NCBI GenBank assembly: GCA_031272805.1
Contig: JAISTC010000188.1
Location: 1 to 32,710 of the forward strand
Reading direction: 5' to 3'
Length of the DNA stretch: 32,710 nucleotides
DNA from: Propionibacteriaceae bacterium
Lineage (GTDB): Bacteria > Actinomycetota > Actinomycetes > Propionibacteriales > Propionibacteriaceae
The position numbers were made by a program, and so were the translations under genes. The notes beneath the pieces were generated by a model that searched no databases, was not told where the DNA came from, and worked only from the letters and a program-made list of their open reading frames with translations. Shown here piece by piece: positions 1 through 6,727 of the stretch; positions within the stretch are counted from its first letter, which is position 1; the number at the start of each line of letters is the position of its first letter.

Positions 1-2829
1 CTGGTTGACGCCCTGGCCGCCGCCACGACGTCGACCGACCGGGCGAAGTCCCAGGCCGCCTTCCGCAAGTTCCGCGAGATGCTGGCCGAGGCGACGCGGT
101 CAGCCCTGAAGCTGGAGGAAGGGGCGGACCTGCCCTTCTCGCTGGAAGTCGACACGTCACGCGGGGCGCCAGAAGGGCGGGTCTGCTGGTTCGCGGGCGA
201 ACGCCTGGGCCTGGCGGCGCAGAAGCTCGAACGGAGGTCCGCCCTGGCGACGCGGGGGCGCGCGGACGAGCAGACGGTCGAGCCGATGGTGGCCGATCGC
301 CGCGCGCGCACGGTCTACGTGGACTGGTCCGGTGACGGCAAGTACCAGGACTTGCGGGCGGAATTCTGCCGCGATCTGAGGACAGCGCTGGCGAACGAGA
401 CCGAATACGACATCGCGGTCGTCCAACGGGACGGTTGTCCCGACGGCTGTCAGCACGAGTCCTGGCGCGAGGAGCAGGCGGGCAGCGCCGACGTGGTGGT
501 CTGCCTGCTCGACGCCACCTGCCTGGTCGAGGCGCCGGACTGGCTGATCGACCTATTCGACGCGGACCACGCCGTTTGGGTCCGGTTCGGGTATGTGCCG
601 GAGGGGGCCGGGACCCTGGCGGCCGAAGCTCGTCTGCGCGGCCGGATCGACCCCCCGGACCCGTACGTCGGCCTTTCCGTAGACGGCCGCGAGAAGGCGG
701 TGCAGGGCGTAGCGGGGCGCGTCGTGGCCGTGTTGGACCGGCCGCCACGCCCCACCCTGCCGCGGCCGGCCGCTTCACCGCCTGGAAAGGCCAAGGTCGA
801 GCGCCGCGCCCAGCGTGTCCGGCCGTTGCTGCCCGAGGGTTACCAGGCGGTGGAGCAAGAGGCCGAGGAACGGGAAGGGCTCGGCCCCGACACCATGCCA
901 ACCCTCGACGACGCCGTGGCAGTCGTGGCGGAAGGCGCCCGAGTGTCGGCGGTCCAACGCCTGGTCGCGTGGGCCACCGGGTCGGCCGAACGGCGGTACT
1001 GCGCCCTGCTCGGCGACTCCGGGATGGGCAAGACGACGACGTGCCGTCTGTTCGGCCAGGCCCTCTTGCGGCTCCGGGAGGCGGGCGAGGCCGCGCCCCT
1101 GCCGCTCTACTTCGACCTGCGGGACGTCCGTATCGGCCCGGACGGTTTGGCCCCGTCGAACGTCGACCGGGTCTTCGCGGACATCCTCGAGGCCGACCAC
1201 GCCCTGGACAAGGTGACTTTGTCAGACCTCCAGGAAGTCCTGCGAACGGAGGACTGCGTCGTCATCTTCGACGGCCTGGACGAGGTTCTGACCCGCATCG
1301 GCCCCCACGAAGGCCAACGCTTCGCCCGCCTCCTCTGGCGCTGGGTCGAGGAGAGGCTGGCGGCCGGGGAAGATCAACCGGCGGAGCCGGATCTCCGCGT
1401 CCTGCTCGCCTGCCGGACGCACTACTACCGCAACCTCAGCCACGAGACGACCCACTTCACGGATGCCGACCGCGACGGACCCCGGCGTAACGCCTTCCTC
1501 GTCCTGACGATGCTGCCGTTCAGCCTCAAACAGATTCGGACGTATGTGGCGCGCAACCTCTCCCTCGGTCAGGCGCAGAAGTTCATGAGCGCTATCAAGG
1601 CGATCCACGACGTGCGCGGCCTGGCCCAGCGCCCGGTGACGCTGCGCTGGCTGACCGAGGACGCGGACTTCATGGCGGCCGCCGCGGTTGAGGGTGGGAC
1701 GGTCACGGCGGTCGACCTGTACCGCCGCCTGGTCCGATCGTCCTTGTCCCGAGACGAGCCCAAGCACCGGTTCGTGGGCGAACACAAGGTCGAGCTCATG
1801 GAGGAATTGGCGGCCGCGATGTGGCGCGATCAGGCGACAGCCTGGTCGGCCAGGAAGTTGGAGGATTGGGCCATCGACTTGCTGGAGCGGCGCCCGGACA
1901 TCGACCGCCGTTACCGCGGCCGGATCGACCTCGACATCCTGCTGGAAGACCTCCGCACGGCCACGTTCCTACGTCGCGACCGGACCGACCGTTTCACGTT
2001 CGCCCACACCTCGTGGCAAGAGTTCTTCCTGTCCGAGTACCTGCTGCACGCCCTGGAGGACAACGCGCCAGAGCGCTGGCGCCTGCGTACCCCAAGCGAC
2101 GAAACTCTCGACTTCCTGGGTCAGTCGCTGGCTGAGACTGGCGGGTCCAGGCGACTAGCGACGATGGCGCGGTGGTTCCGGGGTCAGGATCGGGCGGTCA
2201 ACTCGGTCATCCTCGGCTACCGACGGCTGGCGTCGTGGGAGGCGTGGCCCCAGGCTGAGCTGCCGCTGCAATGCGTGGATCAGGGCGCCACCTCGGACAT
2301 CATCACGCCCGGCGAGAAAGTCTTGCTGGGTGGGAACGTGTGGCGCGTGCTCGACGTGTGCCCGCAAGTTGGCACGGCCCTTCTCTTGTCGGATCATCTC
2401 GTCGCCTACCGGGCCTATCACCACGCGTCCAGGAGTGTCGTGTGGCAGAACTGCTCCCTGCGGAAATGGCTGAACGAGGAGTTCTTCCAGAGCTTGCCGG
2501 CCGACTTCACCGAGATGATCGTGGAGACAGATAACGAGAACCCGAGGGGTGGGTCGAGGCCGTCTGGTGGTCCAGCGATGTGGGACAAGGTCTACATTCT
2601 GAGCCCTCAGGAGGCGCGCAGGTACTTGAAGAAGGATGACGACACAACTAAAGTTGCCACTCGTCATGACGGACAACGGTGGCCGTGGTGGTTGCGTTCG
2701 CCTGGCGGCGTTGGCTACTACGCGGCTTTCGTCGGCATGGACGGCCTTGTCTACGACCTTGGCGACCCCGTCCACGATGCCGCCTGCGGCGTTCGTCCGG
2801 CTCTGACGATAAGAATCCCGCGCTCTTGA
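1..2829 (+). CDS. NACHT/STAND NTPase with TIR-like N-terminal part and C-terminal DUF6273 domain (5' end outside window)
   Basis: The frame is open from base 1, and the first ATG (79) has no Shine-Dalgarno, so the gene probably starts upstream. Numbering here is from that ATG (916 aa). Residues about 76-225 form an alpha/beta domain with a VYVDW strand and a SADVVVCLLD strand, which I read as TIR-like; this is the least certain part. A NACHT-type P-loop NTPase follows, with Walker A GDSGMGKTT at 312-320, Walker B VIFDGLDE at 395-402 and a sensor-like ACRTHYYRN near 443. A helical region then leads to DUF6273 (about 742-915), shown by WRVLDV, LRKWLNEEFF, VYILSPQEA, WWLRSPG (870-876) and a terminal GVRPAL. 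Tripartite effector-NTPase-sensor proteins of this class are known antiphage or conflict proteins; that role here is inference. The C-terminal part is less GC-rich than the core genes, which suggests transfer. Confidence 0.82.
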   Translation: MVDALAAATTSTDRAKSQAAFRKFREMLAEATRSALKLEEGADLPFSLEVDTSRGAPEGRVCWFAGERLGLAAQKLERRSALATRGRADEQTVEPMVADRRARTVYVDWSGDGKYQDLRAEFCRDLRTALANETEYDIAVVQRDGCPDGCQHESWREEQAGSADVVVCLLDATCLVEAPDWLIDLFDADHAVWVRFGYVPEGAGTLAAEARLRGRIDPPDPYVGLSVDGREKAVQGVAGRVVAVLDRPPRPTLPRPAASPPGKAKVERRAQRVRPLLPEGYQAVEQEAEEREGLGPDTMPTLDDAVAVVAEGARVSAVQRLVAWATGSAERRYCALLGDSGMGKTTTCRLFGQALLRLREAGEAAPLPLYFDLRDVRIGPDGLAPSNVDRVFADILEADHALDKVTLSDLQEVLRTEDCVVIFDGLDEVLTRIGPHEGQRFARLLWRWVEERLAAGEDQPAEPDLRVLLACRTHYYRNLSHETTHFTDADRDGPRRNAFLVLTMLPFSLKQIRTYVARNLSLGQAQKFMSAIKAIHDVRGLAQRPVTLRWLTEDADFMAAAAVEGGTVTAVDLYRRLVRSSLSRDEPKHRFVGEHKVELMEELAAAMWRDQATAWSARKLEDWAIDLLERRPDIDRRYRGRIDLDILLEDLRTATFLRRDRTDRFTFAHTSWQEFFLSEYLLHALEDNAPERWRLRTPSDETLDFLGQSLAETGGSRRLATMARWFRGQDRAVNSVILGYRRLASWEAWPQAELPLQCVDQGATSDIITPGEKVLLGGNVWRVLDVCPQVGTALLLSDHLVAYRAYHHASRSVVWQNCSLRKWLNEEFFQSLPADFTEMIVETDNENPRGGSRPSGGPAMWDKVYILSPQEARRYLKKDDDTTKVATRHDGQRWPWWLRSPGGVGYYAAFVGMDGLVYDLGDPVHDAACGVRPALTIRIPRS
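2704..2790 (+). other. Candidate variable region at the 3' end of the DUF6273 domain
   Basis: The segment lies between WWLRSPG and GVRPAL. Of its 29 codons, 27 end in C or T. The positions that vary in lectin-like domains carry GGC, TAC, TTC, GAC, CTT, CCC, CAC, GAT, GCC and TGC, which are the codons obtained when AAC or AAT template codons are mutated at adenines. This is the usual place and look of a variable region of a diversity-generating retroelement. No template repeat or reverse transcriptase is visible in the window, so the call is a hypothesis. Confidence 0.3.
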
Positions 2830-2832
2830 ATC

Positions 2833-2849
2833 CGTCGCCTCCGGCGACG
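2833..2849. terminator. Perfect 7-bp hairpin just after the NACHT gene stop
   Basis: CGTCGCC (2833-2839) and GGCGACG (2843-2849) pair perfectly around a 3-nt loop, starting 4 nt after the stop codon. A looser GC-rich inverted repeat follows at about 2850-2879. There is no U-tract. It may be a bidirectional terminator for the two convergent genes. A hairpin in this position is also a known component downstream of DGR variable regions. Confidence 0.45.
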
Positions 2850-2879
2850 CCCAGGGGATCCCGTCCCGGCGGGTCTGGG

Positions 2880-4244
2880 TCAGGTGTCGTCGTGGGGTTT
2901 GAGGCGTTGGATGTCCCAGAGGTTCAAGTGGTTGCCTGCGGTGGCGTGTCCGATGGCGACGGTGCCGTATTGGTCGACTTGGAAGGTCTGGCCGGCGGGG
3001 GTTTGCCAGCGGAAGACGCCGGGTTCCGGTTGGCTGAGCTGCCAGTGGGCGTGGGTTTTCGCCCGGTGGACTGATCGGGAGAGGGGGCCGAGGTTGGACG
3101 GCCGGGTCTGGTTCCTGGCGCCGGGCCGGTACTCGACGGTGTGGTCAAGGTCGCAGCCGCGGGCCGGCCGGGAGGAGTAGGGGAACATTTCGTAGCGGTC
3201 GCGGACGAGGACGTGTTCCCTGATCCGGTCGGGGGTTTCGTAGGCGTCGACTGTTTGGTGGTCGTAGCCGACGTGGATGACGGGGGTGACGCGGACGGGG
3301 GCGCCGGCCACGAGGTCTTTGATCTGGTCGTAGAACACGGGTCCCAGGTCTTCGAGGGTGGCAACCGCGTCGTCCTCGTCCAGGTTCGACACGTGCACGT
3401 GCGCGTACAACTGGACGGCGGGCCGCCGGAACAGGTTGCTGTTGGCCGGGTGGGGGTCGTCGGGGTGGTCGAGGCCGCGGTCGGTGTGATGGCCGATGAG
3501 TTCGATGACTTTGGCGGGGTTGGCCATCAGGCCCAGGGCGGCGGCCCGGCGGGCGTCCTCGCCCCGCTCGTCACCGTGGGCTTCCAAGTGGTCGGCGATC
3601 AGTTGGACGGTGGCGTCGAGGTAGATGGCGTCGGCCTTGTCGAGGCGGGCGGAGACGTAGCCGGCCAGCGGGTCGTCCGTGTCGAACTTGCGGCAGAACC
3701 GCTCCGGCGTCACGCTGCCGGCGATTTTCCGGGCCCGGTTGGGGTCGGCTTTCATGATGGCCGCCCGCAGGGCATGGGCGAACCGGGGGCCGGCGGTCTT
3801 GCCGAGCAATGGCGCGATGTCACGGTCGACGGAGTGGGCGGCTTGGTCGTCGAGTTGCGCGTCGGTGGTGTCGCCGGCGACGCGGCAGGCTTGAGCAAGG
3901 GGGGCTTGGGCGTCGAGGACTTTGGCCCAGCACAGGGGGTGTCGGGTTTGGAGGTTGAGGATGTCGCGGATCAGGTAGTCGGCGCGGCCGCGGCTGATGT
4001 GTTCGGCAGCGGCGATTTCCAGGGGGAGGTCTTCGGGGAAGCGTTGTCCGGCGATGGTGACGGCGCGCAGCCGGGCGGGCCCGTCGTCGGTGTCGGGGCT
4101 GTCGGACCAGGTGTGGGTGGCGATGACGTCGGCCAGGGCGGCGGTTTTCGCGGCTTCGAGTTCGCGGACGATGGCGGTCGCGGCAAGATATTTCGCCAAG
4201 GCTTCTTGGCGTTTCTCTTGAACCGGCATATCATCGTCGTACAT
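2880..4244 (-). CDS. DUF222 / 13E12-repeat family protein with C-terminal HNH endonuclease
   Basis: This is a 454-aa protein of the actinobacterial DUF222 (13E12 repeat) family. The N-terminal helical region (LEAAKTAALADVIA) is followed by the long DUF222 domain. The C-terminal HNH module contains GCDLDHTVEY, an asparagine-containing loop (RPSNLGPLSR) and HRAKTHAHW, which supply the expected His and Asn residues. The family is abundant and often multicopy in Actinobacteria and is thought to include mobile or selfish elements; the natural substrate is not established. The start at 4244 is supported by a TACAAT -10 box ending 7 nt upstream, so the mRNA could begin at the ATG itself. An in-frame ATG at 4229 is the alternative. 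The gene converges on the NACHT gene. Confidence 0.85.
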   Translation of the reverse strand: MYDDDMPVQEKRQEALAKYLAATAIVRELEAAKTAALADVIATHTWSDSPDTDDGPARLRAVTIAGQRFPEDLPLEIAAAEHISRGRADYLIRDILNLQTRHPLCWAKVLDAQAPLAQACRVAGDTTDAQLDDQAAHSVDRDIAPLLGKTAGPRFAHALRAAIMKADPNRARKIAGSVTPERFCRKFDTDDPLAGYVSARLDKADAIYLDATVQLIADHLEAHGDERGEDARRAAALGLMANPAKVIELIGHHTDRGLDHPDDPHPANSNLFRRPAVQLYAHVHVSNLDEDDAVATLEDLGPVFYDQIKDLVAGAPVRVTPVIHVGYDHQTVDAYETPDRIREHVLVRDRYEMFPYSSRPARGCDLDHTVEYRPGARNQTRPSNLGPLSRSVHRAKTHAHWQLSQPEPGVFRWQTPAGQTFQVDQYGTVAIGHATAGNHLNLWDIQRLKPHDDT

Positions 4245-4251
4245 AGTATTG

Positions 4252-4281
4252 ATTGTACTCTGCGCGTGACCTCTTTCACAA
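4252..4281 (-). promoter_or_regulatory. Promoter of the HNH gene, apparently leaderless
   Basis: On the minus strand a TTGTGA -35 (4281-4276) and a TACAAT -10 (4257-4252) are separated by 18 nt. The -10 ends 7 nt before the ATG at 4244, which puts the expected transcription start on or next to the A of the start codon. No Shine-Dalgarno is present. Confidence 0.6.
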
Positions 4282-4360
4282 CTCTAAGAATATCTTCGGA
4301 CGGGGGCCGTTCGCATGGTGAGACTGGGTGTGGCTAGGAGTTTTGCCGGCGCCCAGATTA

Positions 4361-4390
4361 TTGTCATCCCGGCGGACGCCGGGATGACAA
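4361..4390. repeat. REP-like palindrome upstream of mtrA
   Basis: Two perfect 13-nt arms (4361-4373 and 4378-4390) flank the 4-nt loop GGAC. The arms begin and end with TTGTCATCC/GGATGACAA, the same outer bases as the longer palindrome at 28302-28378. A further GGGATGAC follows at 4398-4405. This looks like a dispersed extragenic palindromic repeat; it could also act as a terminator. Confidence 0.65.
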
Positions 4391-4418
4391 GGGGTGCGGG
4401 ATGACGAGGGGGTGTGGG

Positions 4419-4424
4419 TAGGAT
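4419..4424 (+). promoter_or_regulatory. Possible -10 box of the mtrA operon
   Basis: TAGGAT fits the actinobacterial TANNNT -10 consensus and lies 28 nt upstream of the mtrA ATG, ahead of the GGAAGGA ribosome binding site (4441-4447). No convincing -35 is seen at the normal distance. Confidence 0.4.
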
Positions 4425-4451
4425 GCCGTCACGGACTCCCGGAAGGAAGCG

Positions 4452-5156
4452 ATGATGACCGAACCGGTTGGGCCCCGCGGGCGGATTCTCGTGGTTGACG
4501 ATGATGCCTCCCTGGCCGAGATGCTCCAGCTCGTGCTGCGCCAGGAGGGCTATGAGACGCGCTGGTGCGCGCGCGGCGACCAGGCCGTCGAGGCCTTCCA
4601 CTCGGCCCAGCCCGACCTCGTCCTCCTGGACCTGATGCTGCCCGGGCGGGACGGCGTCGACATCTGCCGCGAGATCCGCGCCCAGTCGGGTGTCCCGATC
4701 GTCATGTTGACCGCCAAGTCCGACACGTCGGACGTGGTCGACGGCCTGGAGGCCGGCGCGGACGACTACATCGCCAAGCCCTTCAAGCCCCGGGAGCTCG
4801 TCGCCCGGGTCAGGACCCGGTTGCGCCAGCCCAACCCGAAGGACTCCGAGACCCTCCACATCGCCGACCTGGCCATCGCCGCGGGCGCCCACACGGTCCG
4901 CCGCGACGGCCAGCCGATCAACCTGACCCCCCTCGAGTTCGACCTCCTCCTCGCGCTGGCCCGCCGCCCCGACCAGGTCTTTACGCGCGAGCAACTGCTG
5001 CAACAGGTCTGGGGCTACCGCCACGCCGCCGACACGCGCCTCGTCAACGTCCACGTCCAGCGCCTGCGCGCCAAGATCGAACGTGACCCCGACAACCCCG
5101 AGATCGTCGTGACGGTCCGCGGCGTCGGCTACCGGGCGGGGGCGGCGACGGAGTGA
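4452..5156 (+). CDS. mtrA: Two-component response regulator MtrA
   Basis: This is an OmpR/PhoB-family response regulator of 234 aa. The receiver domain covers about 10-122, with acidic pocket D16/D17, phospho-acceptor D60 (in LLDLMLPG), T87 and K109 (in YIAKPF). The C-terminal winged-helix DNA-binding domain (about 135-231) shows LTPLEFDLLLALARRP and the VRGVGYR wing. With MtrB it controls cell-wall, division and osmotic-stress genes in Actinobacteria. The gene is identified by close agreement with MtrA and by the mtrB-lpqB genes downstream. The second ATG (4455) has better spacing from the GGAAGGA site, so translation may start there. The stop overlaps the mtrB GTG by 4 nt. Confidence 0.95.
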   Translation: MMTEPVGPRGRILVVDDDASLAEMLQLVLRQEGYETRWCARGDQAVEAFHSAQPDLVLLDLMLPGRDGVDICREIRAQSGVPIVMLTAKSDTSDVVDGLEAGADDYIAKPFKPRELVARVRTRLRQPNPKDSETLHIADLAIAAGAHTVRRDGQPINLTPLEFDLLLALARRPDQVFTREQLLQQVWGYRHAADTRLVNVHVQRLRAKIERDPDNPEIVVTVRGVGYRAGAATE

Positions 5157-6727
5157 ACCGGGCTTGGGCGCTGTTGACCGCCCCGTTCCGGTGGTGGCGG
5201 GCGTCGTTGGCGCTGCGCGTCGTCACGCTCGCCGTGGCCGGGTCGGCCCTGGTCGTCGCGGCGGTGTCCGGTTTCCTGCTCTACCGCGTGTCGGAGAACA
5301 TCACGGAGCGCGCCCAGGAGGCGTCCCGGGCCACGGCGTCGCAGGCGCTGGCCCAGATCGAGCAGTCGCTGACCGGCGTCGACCAGGCGATGGCGGCCGG
5401 CAAGCTCTACGACGTCGCCCAGCAGGCCATCCAGCGTGGCACGGTCGGCGGCTACTACGTCTCCTTCACGACGGACGCGGGCAGCTTCTCGACGGCCGGC
5501 CTCGCGGTCGACGCCTCGTTCTCGGCCGAGCTGCGCGACGCCGTGGCCACGTCGGCCACCCTCGTCCACTTCCAGCCGACCCGCATCTGGTTCGACGACC
5601 AGGACGTCCCCGGCTATGCCGTCGGCACGACGGTCACGGTCGGGCCGAACAGCTTCCGCGTCTTCTTCGCCTTCCCGCTGGAACGGGAGAACCAGACCCT
5701 GCGCGATGTCCGCACGGCCCTCATCGTGGCCAGCGGCTTCCTCGTCGTCGGCGTCGGCCTCGTGGCCTTCGGCGTGACGCGGATGACGCTCCGCCCGATC
5801 CGCGTCGCCCGGCGCGCGGCCGAGCGGCTGGCCGCCGGCGAACTGACCGAGCGGATGCCGGTCCGCGGGACCGACGACCTGGCCCGCCTGGCCGTCTCCA
5901 TGAACCACATGGCCAACCAGCTCCAATCCCGCATCCACGACCTGGAACAGCTCTCCCGCGTACAACAACGCTTTGTTTCCGACGTGTCCCACGAGCTCCG
6001 CACGCCGCTGACAACCGTGCGCATGGCCGCCGACGTCCTGTACGACGGCCGGGACGCCTTCGAGCCGATCGCGGCCCGCTCGGCGGTCCTGCTGCGGCGC
6101 GAGGTCGACCGCTTCGAGGCGCTGCTGGCCGACCTGCTGGAAATCTCCCGCTTCGACGCGGGCGCGGCGGTCCTCAGCCTCGACGAGGCGGACCTCGTGC
6201 CCCTCATCCGGGCGGAAATCCGCGCCCTGGCGCAGGTCGCGAAGGCGTCCGGCTCCCAGGTCCACTTCCACCCGGCCGAGCAGGCGGTCGTGGCCGAGGT
6301 CGACGTCCGGCGCATCGCCCGGCTGGTCCGCAACCTGCTGTCGAACGCCATCGCCCACGGCGAGGGCCGCCCCATCGACGTCACGCTGGCCGCCGACGAC
6401 GAGATCACGGCGTTCGCGGTCCGCGACCACGGCGTCGGCTTCACGGCCGAGGAGAGCAAGCAGTTGTTCAACCGGTTCTGGCGGGCCGACCCGGCCCGCG
6501 CCCGCCACATCGGCGGGACCGGGCTCGGCCTGGCCATCTCCCAGGAGGACGTGCGGCTCCACCAGGGCTGGCTCCACGCCTGGGGCCGGCCGGGCCAGGG
6601 GGCCCAGTTCCGCGTCACGCTGCCGCGCCGGCCCGACGTCGTCGTGACCCGGTCGCCGCTGCCGCTCGTACCGCCCGACGCGCCGCGCGAGGCGCTGGCC
6701 GCCCCCGGACCCGAGGAGGAGACATGA
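5153..6727 (+). CDS. mtrB: Sensor histidine kinase MtrB
   Basis: This is a 524-aa membrane histidine kinase, partner of MtrA. Transmembrane helices lie at about 21-45 and 189-211 and enclose an extracytoplasmic sensor of about 140 residues. A HAMP linker and a HisKA domain follow, with phospho-acceptor H280 in VSHELRTPLTTVR. The HATPase domain shows the N box (NLLSNAIAHG), DHGVGF, FNRFWRAD and GGTGLGLAI. The GTG start overlaps the mtrA stop (GTGA), and the gene's own stop overlaps the lpqB start (ATGA), so translation is probably coupled. A proline-rich cytoplasmic tail of about 35 residues ends the protein. Confidence 0.95.
   Translation: MNRAWALLTAPFRWWRASLALRVVTLAVAGSALVVAAVSGFLLYRVSENITERAQEASRATASQALAQIEQSLTGVDQAMAAGKLYDVAQQAIQRGTVGGYYVSFTTDAGSFSTAGLAVDASFSAELRDAVATSATLVHFQPTRIWFDDQDVPGYAVGTTVTVGPNSFRVFFAFPLERENQTLRDVRTALIVASGFLVVGVGLVAFGVTRMTLRPIRVARRAAERLAAGELTERMPVRGTDDLARLAVSMNHMANQLQSRIHDLEQLSRVQQRFVSDVSHELRTPLTTVRMAADVLYDGRDAFEPIAARSAVLLRREVDRFEALLADLLEISRFDAGAAVLSLDEADLVPLIRAEIRALAQVAKASGSQVHFHPAEQAVVAEVDVRRIARLVRNLLSNAIAHGEGRPIDVTLAADDEITAFAVRDHGVGFTAEESKQLFNRFWRADPARARHIGGTGLGLAISQEDVRLHQGWLHAWGRPGQGAQFRVTLPRRPDVVVTRSPLPLVPPDAPREALAAPGPEEET

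Noticed and set aside
2880-4244. DGR reverse transcriptase or accessory gene next to the NACHT gene
   Set aside because: The only neighbouring gene is a DUF222-HNH protein with no reverse-transcriptase motif, and I saw no template repeat of 2686-2830 elsewhere in the window.
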